From NCBI GenBank assembly GCA_024180945.1, contig JAKSGN010000021.1:1240001-1304000 (forward strand): 64,000 nucleotides of DNA, written 5' to 3'. Source of the stretch: Macrophomina tecta. Lineage: Eukaryota; Ascomycota; Dothideomycetes; Botryosphaeriales; Botryosphaeriaceae. The position numbers and the translations under genes were made by a program. The number at the start of each line of letters is the position of its first letter. Within the stretch, counting starts at the first letter, position 1. Under the pieces are notes generated by a model. The model made no database searches, was not told where the DNA came from, and saw only the letters and a list, made by a program, of their open reading frames with translations. Below, piece by piece: positions 54,730-64,000 of this stretch.

Positions 54730-55650
54730 TCAAAAGCATACATCGAGAACAATACTACTAAAGATTTGCTCTGACGAGCTCCACTCATGAGTTTTATGTA
54801 CAGCTGATAGCCATATCTGGACGATCGAGGTCAAAGGAAGACCAATCTGCCCATAAGTAAGCAGAGCTATTCAGGACAGAGACTCCTATCACGTACCCAT
54901 AAAAATAGGAGAAATGTTCCGGTTTGTTTATGAAAAGACGCAAGAATGGCTAATACAAGAAGCCCAACCGTCGCAAAAGTGAAACAGCCGGAATGACTTA
55001 ATAGAGCTTTGTAACCTATCTTCGGGAATGTCCAGTTGGAGACCATACAAGCCAGTATTAAATACTCGAATGCTGATCCGCAAAGGAACACTACACTTAG
55101 GTTTTCGCTCTCGTATGACATCCTAATCATCATTAGCTGGGCCCAAAAAAAAGTTTGTGAATGATAAAGCAGCGAACATGATTACAACAATGGCTATGAA
55201 TTTTCCACAAGCTGCCACAGCGGAGAATAAGGCATTATAAAACACGTGTTGTCTGAACGGTAGACCAAAGCCACTAAAAATAACTCTCATATTAAAGCCT
55301 CGGAAAAGAGACCGCATATGGAAACCCTTGTTCATATTACGATTCAAGTGTTGTGACTACTTGGAATTAGCAAATATCATATTTGGAGATGAAGATTTTC
55401 ATACTTGTAGAAATGGGCTCACACCGATAATAAGACATACAAGGCCATGTGTAACAGTTTCGAGACGTGCATGCTCTAATAAAATAGAGAGCAGGCTTAA
55501 GACAGTAAGTGCAAGTGTGAAGCAGAAAACTGCTACATATCCGATATAAAATACGGGCAGACGATAGCGATAAGCCCAGTGTGAAATGTAGACTGCGGAG
55601 ATGGAAGTGAACAAAGAGAAGCCAAGTAGGTAAATCATGGAGACGGCCAT
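54730..55650 (-). CDS. Multi-pass membrane protein, one frameshift
   Basis: Exons 55650-55405, 55356-54897 and 54846-54730, with introns of 48 nt (GTATGA, GCTAATTCC, AAGTAG) and 50 nt (GTACGT ... GGGCAG). Exon 2 is one base too long: the frame changes in an eight-base homopolymer at 55145-55152, and removing one base would make the protein continuous at about 273 aa. Six or seven hydrophobic helices are visible, among them LLGFSLFTSISAVYI, YIGYVAVFCFTLALTVLSLL, FIAIVVIMFAALSF and CFTFATVGLLVLAILASF. No family recognised. The single homopolymer indel suggests either a fresh pseudogene or a sequencing error. Confidence 0.6.
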
Positions 55651-56357
55651 GTCGGGTACTTTTAGGTTTGTTCGTGGCAGATGGTGCTGGACGCAGAAAA
55701 TATACGTCAGTGGAAGATGAGATTATGCAATCTTTTCCGGTGAGTGATAGGAAAACCTGCTCCCCGTGGGATGTGGGTGCTCTAAGGTGGCAGTGCAAAT
55801 TATAATCTACGTGAGTTAGAGAAGCAAGTAACTAAGCAACCTACTACACAGATCAAAATCCATTTGGCGCTTGAAAGGGATTGCTCCTGACGCAGCCAAG
55901 CTCATTGACTCAGTGAATCTACGTGGAAGTCACACAAATCCTTGTCTATGTGAGATTCAAACGTAACTAATAGAACATCGGATCTCTATTGATTTAGGAG
56001 GGAAAACAACACTCATACCGTTGTAATGCCCATTTTTACTCGGCTGCGAGCCGTAGCTTACTTTTTGCGGCCATTTATTCATATCTAATTATACACTCTG
56101 ACACCAATAGCTATAAACAGAGGCGGATCCTCGTGACGTTCAACTCCAGTTGATATTACCCTGCAGCATTAGATATGCCTACGTAATCTCACCACCATCA
56201 GATAATGATTTATTTGACATAAGTGTCTATTTAACTAAAGCCAAAACTATCTACTTACTTACGTCATGTAAAGAAACAACACCTGTAAATCAAAGTGGAA
56301 GGAGGAATTCGGGACGTAAAAGGCCGCCCAGCGGCTAACGGAAAAGCTTTAGAGAAG
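55651..56357. other. Intergenic, no gene seen
   Basis: AT-rich sequence between two minus-strand genes. Nothing recognisable. Confidence 0.45.
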
Positions 56358-58301
56358 TCAATCGTCATCAAACCCATCAAGAATGTACGGAGGGCAGTCA
56401 TTGAAAGAAGGAACACCTTCTGCGATGGCTATTTCGGGATGCTCTTTCATGGAGCTGAGGATTTCCAGCCTCTTCTTTCTCGCCTCCAGACCCGCCTTCT
56501 CTTGTTTAAGAGCTGGTCCACGACCCAGCCTTCGCGCCAGGTCAGTGTGTGACATAATACGGGGCTTAGGGTCTGGCTCCGCAGTCCATTTGTACACAAT
56601 CCAGGTGTAGTTCCCGCTCTTTACCGGATGCACTATTGTATCCAAAACCTCAATATGATGGTCCTTCATTTCTGGTGGCTGCGGCTCCGATGGGAACTTC
56701 TCGTATAGGGTGCTCCTAACAGACTTTGCAAAGCTCGATCCAGGAAACATTTTGTACACGGCCACCATGTCCGTTCCGATGTTTGTGAAGACCCGGTGAC
56801 CAAATCCAGCCTTCGTTACACTGAGGACCCTGCCGCAGTCTGTGATGCCGTCCTCGATTCCCGGGTTGATGAGCGGTCTGGTTTTCGGGAGTGACATCAA
56901 TTTGGGTAAAGCATCGCCTGCCGTCTGCCGCCCCTGGTCCTGACCCATATTATGAATCCCCTCTTCTTTTCTTTGCCTTGCGACGCCCTCGGCATCGTCG
57001 TTATCCTCGGCACTCTCTCTCAGAGCTGGACCCTCAAAGTCGGAGACGTCCTGTTCCATCTGTTTTAATTCTTCCTCGGGCAATTCGTCCCCTTCGGTAT
57101 ACTTTCCGGGAATAGAAGCATCCCTTACTCCGAAGAACTGTAGGTTTGCCTTAATGCGCTTGCTGCTGGCCCGTATAGCCTCTTCCTTCTCCTCTTTCGA
57201 GTGGTTAATATTTTCTTCATCTACCACGAGATTGATGGCTCGCAAATGGTCAACAGGAAGGATGTGATCGTCTTCTTTGAGGCCTTCTTTCGCATTCGAA
57301 TGCCTCAGGCGCTCGTTTATCTCTTCAAGGTCATTTACGATGTCATCCATGCCCTTAGTATCGCCCTTTTCCAGGAATTCGTAGTACTCGTTCAATAGCT
57401 CGAAGGCGGGTTCTAGAATCGCCTGCTGTGTGATGGTGGGTCGGCGGAGGATATCCCTCAGCTCCCGGCGATGCTCTTCCAGCTCAGGCAGGCTGGAAAT
57501 TTCATCCAGCTCTTTACGGATGTGCTTAGGTGTGAGCATCTTGAGATCAATGCCTTGTCTTCCAAGTTGCTCCGAGAATATAACATGACCGGAGAACATC
57601 TTTTTTGCCTCCTCGGTACGCTGTGGGCCCTGTTGCGCTTCGCGAATCTTGTCCAGTATGAGGCGGGCACCAGTTATATATTCGCTGATCATTCTGTACG
57701 GAAAGAGATGATAATCCTCATCTCTCCCAGCAGCCTTGTTCTTCTCTCTTAGTTTTCCGTTTGTCTTTTCCATCCTTTTGTGATGTTTCTCGGTTTGGTC
57801 TTCCGTCCACCAATTCCGGACAGTCGGATACAATTCCGTGTACAGACGGAGGAACTCATCAGGGGGTGGCCTGGCTGCTTTCTGTCCGTACTTCTGGTTC
57901 TTTTCTCCTTCTTTCATCAATCTCTTGCGTTGTTCTTCATCTGCGGCCTTGGTTTCTTCGTCATCGCTTTCCGAATCGGTGGCGTTTTCGTCTGCACGTT
58001 CCTCGTCCGGCTTTACAATATCAAGACCCTGGTCTTTCGCCTTCTTGTGAAACACGCTTTGGGCTTTATCTACACTAGTGTACAGCTTGGCTTTCGAGAC
58101 ATTGCCTTCGTCGCGGCGCTGATCAGACTTCGTTTCCTCTGTTTCGTAATCTTTGGGTTCTTTGTCGATATTACTGAATTGATGGTCCCTCGCAAATCCG
58201 GATTTGGTAGTTCTGTCAGTCGACTTCAGCCCAGCAGAAGTGCGTCTAGATGATGGGATGATGTCCGCTTCTTGAGGTGCCTTTTTCACCGCAGCACTCA
58301 T
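56358..58301 (-). CDS. Large charged protein, unknown
   Basis: Intronless 647-aa frame from the ATG at 58301. Residues 1-140 are polar and disordered with acidic runs (NATDSESDDEETKAADEEQR). Residues 145-350 are helical (PPDEFLRLYTELYPTVRNWW, FPYRMISEYITGARLILDKI, LEPAFELLNEYYEFLEKG). After another acidic stretch comes a compact region at about 500-590 (GRVLSVTKAGFGHRVFTNIG, YTWIVYKWTAEP). The end is helical and closes with YILDGFDDD. No known domain. Strong codon structure over nearly 2 kb makes it a confident gene; function cannot be inferred. Confidence 0.72.
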   Translation of the reverse strand: MSAAVKKAPQEADIIPSSRRTSAGLKSTDRTTKSGFARDHQFSNIDKEPKDYETEETKSDQRRDEGNVSKAKLYTSVDKAQSVFHKKAKDQGLDIVKPDEERADENATDSESDDEETKAADEEQRKRLMKEGEKNQKYGQKAARPPPDEFLRLYTELYPTVRNWWTEDQTEKHHKRMEKTNGKLREKNKAAGRDEDYHLFPYRMISEYITGARLILDKIREAQQGPQRTEEAKKMFSGHVIFSEQLGRQGIDLKMLTPKHIRKELDEISSLPELEEHRRELRDILRRPTITQQAILEPAFELLNEYYEFLEKGDTKGMDDIVNDLEEINERLRHSNAKEGLKEDDHILPVDHLRAINLVVDEENINHSKEEKEEAIRASSKRIKANLQFFGVRDASIPGKYTEGDELPEEELKQMEQDVSDFEGPALRESAEDNDDAEGVARQRKEEGIHNMGQDQGRQTAGDALPKLMSLPKTRPLINPGIEDGITDCGRVLSVTKAGFGHRVFTNIGTDMVAVYKMFPGSSFAKSVRSTLYEKFPSEPQPPEMKDHHIEVLDTIVHPVKSGNYTWIVYKWTAEPDPKPRIMSHTDLARRLGRGPALKQEKAGLEARKKRLEILSSMKEHPEIAIAEGVPSFNDCPPYILDGFDDD

Positions 58302-58620
58302 GATTGGTGTTATTCAAAGGGAGTTTTGTGTCTTGAGGGTCTCATTTTGGAGTGGATGTGAGTATTTAAGTATTAATGCCACCCAGCAATGAAAAGAAAC
58401 TGCTCAATACGGGATGGCGAAAGTTTTCGACTTGAACGCACTAAATATTCTGCTACCCTTTGCAGATGTGTCCTCAACAGCTTTCTGCCATGTTTTTTAG
58501 ACCTTGAATGTCGGAATATTCCTGCATTGGTAAATCACATAAGTACGGTTTCCTCCTGCGCTCTTTCCTATGGTAGTTTCAGTACGAGATAAAAGCATAA
58601 CAGCCTGAGTCTCCCACAGC
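58302..58620. promoter_or_regulatory. Bidirectional promoter region
   Basis: 319 bp between two divergent start codons. An AT-rich TATTTAAG-like element lies near 58363 on the side of the minus-strand gene. Confidence 0.4.
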
Positions 58621-59133
58621 ATGAGTTCTTGCGGCAACGGTTGTCAAGATTGTGGGGCTAGCCTGGATGATACCCAGCAACTTGTGCAATTTGGCCCCGA
58701 GGTGATTGCTGAAGCCATGAGGACGATCGCTTCTTCAATGGAAGATAGAAATACCGAAGAATTTCTTGTTCCCGCCCGGACCACCATACGCTGCGATGGC
58801 AGCGTTTTACTTCACACATCCAACGGTCCCTTGCCGCCTAGATCTGACTGCGGCAAGCGGGATGCGGTTTCATACACCTTCTATTGTATGTTTTATTTAT
58901 TGTCGGACTACCGAGAAGCTTGCCGGGAAAAGGCAAAGAACAAAAAAAAGCGTACGTATGAGAGTTTTTCTTTATACAACCTTTACGCTACTATCAGCCG
59001 CTTCGCTTATGACGTCATTGAAAAGAACCTGTCTTATAAAGACTGTATGTGGCGTTTTAAAGAAGCTGTTGAAGTTTACGTCTGCCATGATGTTTACTGG
59101 GACAATAATCTAAAGGATCTGGGTCGCGATTAA
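58621..59133 (+). CDS. Unknown protein, 170 aa
   Basis: Intronless frame from the ATG at 58621. The N-terminus has a Cys cluster (SSCGNGCQDCGASLDD). The C-terminal half is helical with a basic patch (REKAKNKKKRTYESF) and aromatic residues (YATISRFAYDVIEKNLSY). A total of ten or so cysteines are spread along the chain. No family recognised. It is convergent with the next gene (118 bp between ends). Confidence 0.58.
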   Translation: MSSCGNGCQDCGASLDDTQQLVQFGPEVIAEAMRTIASSMEDRNTEEFLVPARTTIRCDGSVLLHTSNGPLPPRSDCGKRDAVSYTFYCMFYLLSDYREACREKAKNKKKRTYESFSLYNLYATISRFAYDVIEKNLSYKDCMWRFKEAVEVYVCHDVYWDNNLKDLGRD

Positions 59134-59251
59134 TTTGGAAAGAGATTCTGTATCGCTCTAAATATTCTAGAGCCGAAAGTATTAGGTGTGAGTAGTTAAC
59201 TTTAACTTTAAAAAGAATAGAAACTAATGTGTAAATTTAGTCGATTATATA

Positions 59252-60346
59252 TTACAAAAACTCTGATAGGTTTTTTTCAAAAGCTTGTCTCTCTTCATCC
59301 CCCACAGCAATTTTCCATTCTTTCAGATCCAGGTCGTACGGGATAGCATCGAGGCGCGCAGCTTTATAATCCTCTAAAAGATGTGCGAAATCCTGGAAAC
59401 TTTCTTGAAGACGCTTCTTTATTTTATGCAGCTCTATAGCTGCTTTTACACGTCTTTTCCAGTCGCCGCAAGGAGAATAGACTTTGCGCAATATTTCTTT
59501 CAAATTTTGTTCAAGCTTATTTCTTGCGTCTCCATCTTGAGTTCGTAGAATGTGGGATGGATGAAAAGCCTGGATAATCTTAATTCTGTAGCCGTCGAAA
59601 GATTTACTTTTGACGTTGAAATTCTCCGCTCCGATCGTCGACGAAGAGAGGTCGCAGGCCGCCGAGTTATAGAAGTATCCCCATTCTTCATTTTGCTCCC
59701 TATTTGTTGTGCACTGGCATGAGACTAGCGCCGGTAGTCGAAATGTGCGGATGAAAGCTACCGTAAGGCCAAAGGCCTCCGCCAAAGCGACATGTCTTGA
59801 TGGGACCGACATTTTTGCTAGGTCTGTTTTGGTAAGAAACGGGAAAGTATCGAGGATAACGATATCGTCGAGTTCGACGCCGGAAAGTTCCAGTATTTCT
59901 CGTAAATAGGCAAGCGTCGGTGATTGTATCATATTATTATAGGGATGAATATGATCCTCGCAGGGGTTCAGGAGTAGAAGAGCGGGGAAGTGGAGATTCC
60001 CACGAAGTAGTCTTTTGAAGTTCACAATTTCCTGCTCGCCAATATCCCATCGTTTACAAAATGCTTTAGCCTGAAGGAAATATTCATGGGCTTCTGGAAC
60101 CACCGACGGCTGGTATTTTCTGGCGATATTGGGTTTAAGTGTCTCGGCAACGAATTCATCCAGTTGGGTTGATAGACTTGAAACCACGAGGAATGGATTT
60201 CCCGTAGTCTGGCAATGGGTGATACTCTGACGAAGCCTCGCCCTTTCCCAGCGTTCAGGGTCTTCGGCGTCCTCATATCGGTCGACGAAGCCCTGCAATG
60301 AGAGGGATGACAAAGAAACTGTCACCTCGGAAAGGTCAGTGGCCAT
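59252..60346 (-). CDS. Uracil-DNA-glycosylase-like fold protein (tentative)
   Basis: Intronless 364-aa frame from the ATG at 60346. The centre reads FPALLLLNPCEDHIHPYNN, LELSGVELDDIVILDTFPFL, LPALVSCQCTTN and IIQAFHPSHILR. The order, an NP-containing loop near a first strand, a second strand with D, a later strand ending SCQC, and a C-terminal loop with HPSH, resembles the uracil-DNA glycosylase-like fold seen in some uncharacterised fungal proteins. The motifs are not those of active UDG, so activity is not claimed. The C-terminal 90 residues are charged helix. Confidence 0.55.
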   Translation of the reverse strand: MATDLSEVTVSLSSLSLQGFVDRYEDAEDPERWERARLRQSITHCQTTGNPFLVVSSLSTQLDEFVAETLKPNIARKYQPSVVPEAHEYFLQAKAFCKRWDIGEQEIVNFKRLLRGNLHFPALLLLNPCEDHIHPYNNMIQSPTLAYLREILELSGVELDDIVILDTFPFLTKTDLAKMSVPSRHVALAEAFGLTVAFIRTFRLPALVSCQCTTNREQNEEWGYFYNSAACDLSSSTIGAENFNVKSKSFDGYRIKIIQAFHPSHILRTQDGDARNKLEQNLKEILRKVYSPCGDWKRRVKAAIELHKIKKRLQESFQDFAHLLEDYKAARLDAIPYDLDLKEWKIAVGDEERQAFEKNLSEFL

Positions 60347-60489
60347 TTCCGACTGAGAATGAAAACGTCAAGAAGTGAAGGATGATGTTCAGGATGCTGG
60401 CAAACATATTTTCTTGCTTTAAAAACCTTACTCTTCCTAAGTAATATACGTCGCCAGAATTGCTTACCAGTAGAAGAGAGTCTGCCTCG

Positions 60490-60610
60490 AGGGTGTTAGA
60501 AAGGATGGAACGAAGGGATGAGATAAAGCGATAGGGTGAAGGGACGGAACAGAGGGATGGGTTGAAGGGATGGGACGAAGGGATAAAGGGTTGGAACGGA
60601 GGGATTCTAG
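60490..60610. repeat. GAAGGGAT-type minisatellite
   Basis: Eight to nine imperfect copies of a 9-11-bp unit such as GGACGAAGGGAT, GGTTGAAGGGAT and GGAACGGAGGGAT in a row. Confidence 0.75.
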
Positions 60611-60710
60611 AAGACGATAAAATCCCGCAAGACAAGGCTTTTCCTCTTTCTGCCTCCATTATTAATTTTTATCTCGTATCAGTACGGTGAGGTTTTTATG
60701 TGTAGAATTA

Positions 60711-61040
60711 GCGCTTGATCGGTCGGAATCGCATAATGAGTGACCTGATTGCTTGGTTCTCGAGACGCTGAATATCGTGATGATAATGATTCATACACCC
60801 TGTCAGCCGGCCCCCCCCCCCCGGGGCCATAGGAAAGAACTAGCGCTAAGCAGACGTTTACCTGCATTCACTCCCTATTCATTCAAAGCCCTCACACTAA
60901 GAATAAGTCAGGAAAACTCAGGCTTACCATAGTTGTTAAATGCAAACAAAACAAGAAAAACAGTAGAGCAAATGGCACCTTGACACTCATGCTGTTGAGC
61001 CCAAGACATCTTAAAATGAATGACTAAGCTAATATACTCC
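60711..61040 (+). repeat. Dispersed repeat, copy 2 (interrupted)
   Basis: The first block (60711-60770) and second block (61001-61040) match 44985-45110. They are separated here by about 230 bp that includes a run of 14 C at about 60811. No gene in this stretch. Confidence 0.65.
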
Positions 61041-62250
61041 CAATAACAGACACCGGAGGTGATTGAGCTCATTTTCCATCAGTGTCCAGATTCGCACCAC
61101 GCTGGCGCCCTGGCTACCTTGTCTTACAGTAACCCTAGTCATCTATGCAGATATTAGCTGAATTGCATCTACGTCTCCATCTAAGAAAAAATTCCCTTTT
61201 TAAAAGTCGCCGGCCCACTAACGGCTCCCCTTATGGCCTTCCCTACCGCCATCACGCCCGGGTATTCCTCGACTAGGTTGAGAAATTTCCGAGACTCGGC
61301 GTTTTTCAGATCCTTCTCGATAAATGAATTCGGCAGCTCGACGTCATTCACCAAGAACACCGCACCGCAGGTCAGGCGCTCAAAGAAATGCAGCATCGCG
61401 AGGCTGCTGTCGTTGGAATAGACCCCAGCTACTGGAGTGTTCGCGGCTTGCCTACGAGCTTACTTCGTGTGACTGTCGAGGTGCCGTTACCCGCGTGCCC
61501 TGCTGCGCCAATTAGCCGCCTCTCCCGCTGGGAGGCCCCACCTACAACCCCCCCTCTTCCTCCGAGCGGCTGCCACCTCTGTATGATTGCGGCCGTGGCC
61601 TTCTCCAGCTTCCTCACGTACAGCCCCTTGTACAGTCTGTTCTATATGGTGGCAAGCGTGGCGTAGCGTGGCGTACCGATAGCTTGATTCTGCCAGCAAG
61701 GGCGAGAAGCTGGCTGATGCGCACTTGCTGGGTGAGGTGACTCACTCTCTGCCGTGTAACTGTAGCTGCTGTAGCTGGTTGCTTGGCGGCGGTATGCTGC
61801 TTCGCTGTGCGAGGGGCTGTGGTACTCCTTCCTTCATCTTCCCCTTCACCTCTTCCGCCGCCCCCCTTCCCACCACCGGCCCTCGCTCCGACTGCCGCAT
61901 CCGGCATCTGCCGAACTTTCTGGACCTTTTGCCGCTGCGAGCGTCTCCACGACTTCATCCAGCATCCGTTGTCTACGAACGAACTCCGCTCGAGTTATCC
62001 AGCGCCCCGCATCCGGGGTACGCCATGACCATGCATCCTCCGCCGCCCTTGGATGGCCTGCCTTGCTTACGCGCCCTCTGCTACTCCCTTCACTCCACGC
62101 CCTGGCTGCCTTCTAGACCCCAATTAATTTGTATAATCAACTGCACCGTCTGCTGCGGAAAAGAACCGAGATTCTCCCAAGCTTCCACCTCCCTTAACTC
62201 CGCGGTCTGCGTGTGCTGCGGGATCTCTAACGTATTAGTACCCTAAGGTC
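61041..62250. other. GC-rich island, no gene called
   Basis: Sequence at 61200-62130 is clearly richer in GC than its flanks and has overlapping frames on both strands up to 173 codons. Translations are rich in Arg, Gly, Ser, Pro and Ala without a domain. It could be decayed mobile-element coding sequence or a structured non-coding segment. Confidence 0.4.
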
Positions 62251-64000
62251 TATACTTTACCACAAACAGCCCTCTTTCCAGTTCTCTTATTTCTAATTAG
62301 TTATTGTGTGGCTCCTGCATAGGCGGTCAAAGTACATTAGAGTTCTAACGTTGGCTCTATGTATACTCATTATTGCCCTTTTGTGAACATTGGCATTCTT
62401 AAACTTTCGCTGTTCCCTCGCGTTTCTATCTTAACCTTCGAGCGACCGGTTCGGCGCTGCTCTGGCCGGCTCTCATCCCCCCAAAGCTGCCATCCATTTT
62501 TCAATTGCAGTAATTCCCTTATCTGAAAAGCATCGCCTCTAGTCTTTAGGGGTGCAAATATATTTCAAAAAGCTAATGTAATTCTGCTTCCCAACTACTC
62601 AATTGAGAGTTCGTTAGATTTGCAACATACTCGTTTAAAATCGAGTGACGTGTTCTGTCTACGTAATAAATATCGCTGAATACAAGTTAAATATAACTTT
62701 ACAACCCCCAGTCAACTTTATAAGACACCGGAAGCAATTATTAGAATTTAAGTAAAACAACATGCACGAGAGTCAACTATATGAACATCTCCGCTTAAAG
62801 GTAAAGTAGATCAAGTCTTCTGTGGCTCCCTTTGAATCTTAAACGCAGTTGTCAATGTTCAATACTGCTTTAGATACTGCCGAAATGTTGAAACTATGAG
62901 CCTTGGTTTCTCGTATGTATTAAAGTAAGGGTAGTGCTGGATCAATCACGTGTATTTGGCTTCTGCCAAGTGTAATCTATTCAGAAGAGAAAAAGAGGCC
63001 ACTCCAGGGCCGCCCTCCTCCAACGCCATGCCCATATATTCTTTCATCACTGAATAAGCTGTCACTGCACTTGTTGCAACTGGTAGTCATGTCGTTCTTA
63101 AGGTAAATAGTTGACTGTTGTTCTTAGTTTCGGAGAGCAAGTACCCGTTACGGATCTTAGTATTCCCTTTATTTTGCGATATCCCCCCCCCCCCCCCCCT
63201 CTCTTTTTTTTTGGGGGTGGTGGCGGGGTCGGGAGAGAAGACTGGAACGCTGAATTGAACCCTAAGAGAGCCAAGAAAAAGAATTACTAGAACAAGCCCG
63301 AGCATGGCCATATCTTGAAATAGAAGGAAATAAATAGCACCTTATATGAGAGAGCTGACCTTTGCAGCTTTAAAGCTTTATTACCTCAGAGTTATATATA
63401 CATCGCGGTCAGAATCGTGGCCCCTAAAGCCTACCGTGGGTCACGACACTTGCAGCGCGCTCAATTCACAGATTCGATATAGCTTCCTTAACATATCTAA
63501 AATCTTTCCTGGCAATATTCGAGTACTTTCAGTATTCGTGATCTCTCTCTGAATAGTGCCCCAGAGGAGCACCTAAGTATTAGTCGACCTGATGTGACTC
63601 AATGATGCTGGAAATTTGTTCCAGCAAGATTCGTGCACCTCGGAGAGAATTTACATGCGTGAATAGTACCAGAACGCCCAAATGAGGGTTCTAGAAGTCC
63701 CACCACCCACTAATCTGGCCACGGCTATTTCTGCAATGTGTCAGGCTCGGATTCTTCAGCCATCTGAATCCAAACGAGACTCCCTGCTTGGAACACGTTG
63801 CCTTTGAAGTGGAATAAAAGAAGGATCCCTAACTGATGCCAAGGTTAGCATTGAGCGGGTGAACAGCGTCGATACAAAAGTTCTAAGCGGTATTTGGAGA
63901 ACTGTGAAAAACAAGATCTGCTCCGGTATTTCCGCCAGTTCAGCCAAGTGGGCAGTTAGTCCTTGTAGCTGCTGAGAATCAGTGCGGCTTAAGTGTTCTT
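62251..64000. other. AT-rich gene-poor end of the window
   Basis: No coding frame above about 75 codons with any character. Contains a C18 tract followed by T10 and G5 runs at about 63183-63220. Confidence 0.5.

Noticed and set aside
61181..62246. Protein genes in the GC-rich island
   Set aside because: Frames on both strands are equally long and of biased composition; none shows a domain, so composition alone explains them.
1..64000. DUF3435 tyrosine-recombinase captain, NLR with NACHT or NB-ARC, or secondary-metabolite core enzyme
   Set aside because: Read through all long frames and found no such domains; the Starship idea therefore rests on cargo genes only.
1..64000. CRISPR array, rRNA or prokaryotic operon features
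   Set aside because: Introns and gene families show a fungal nuclear sequence; no regularly spaced repeats of CRISPR type are present.

Overview
The window is nuclear DNA of a filamentous ascomycete (Pezizomycotina). Protein genes are interrupted by introns of 42-107 nt, most of 44-64 nt, with GTRNGT donors, CTAAC or CTGAC branch sites and YAG ends. TATA boxes lie 50-100 nt before several start codons. Recognisable families are fungal: Pth11/SAT4-type rhodopsin-fold protein, DUF1996, ferric reductase, RING-patatin phospholipase, DUF3723, F-box-like proteins and a FunK1 kinase relic. Species cannot be read from the sequence. Many genes were rebuilt here by joining exons across reading frames; those junctions are predictions.

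Layout. 0-9 kb: rhodopsin-fold membrane protein, single-pass membrane protein, small coiled-coil protein, secreted DUF1996 protein, a short MADS-like protein divergent from a ferric reductase, and another small coiled-coil protein. 9.6-10.9 kb: a 1309-bp Tc1/mariner element with 30-bp inverted repeats. 11-16 kb: small coiled-coil and Myb/SANT-like genes; one is a diverged, inverted paralogue of the gene at 3.4 kb. 17.4-21.4 kb: large RING-patatin gene divergent from a small six-cysteine secreted protein. 22-31 kb: F-box-like and unknown genes, with a decayed duplication of a promoter and start codon. 32-37.5 kb: decayed LINE 3' ends, an F-box-like gene, and relics of a FunK1 kinase and an FPP synthase set head to head. 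37.5-40.8 kb: gene-poor repeats. 40.9-49.3 kb: DUF3723 coiled-coil gene followed by a Ulp1-like cysteine peptidase gene. 49.5-64 kb: relics, a MITE, palindromic repeats and six genes, mostly of unknown function.

Synthesis. A ferric reductase, a patatin-like protein and a DUF3723 protein within 38 kb are three of the four auxiliary gene classes described for Starships, the giant transposons of ascomycetes. They sit among low-conservation genes, dead gene copies and transposon debris. I found no tyrosine-recombinase captain (DUF3435) and no element boundary here. The best hypothesis is Starship cargo, or the remains of one, extending beyond the window. The DUF3723 / Ulp1-like pair and the clustered CCCGNNNGGG palindromes are the least explained features.
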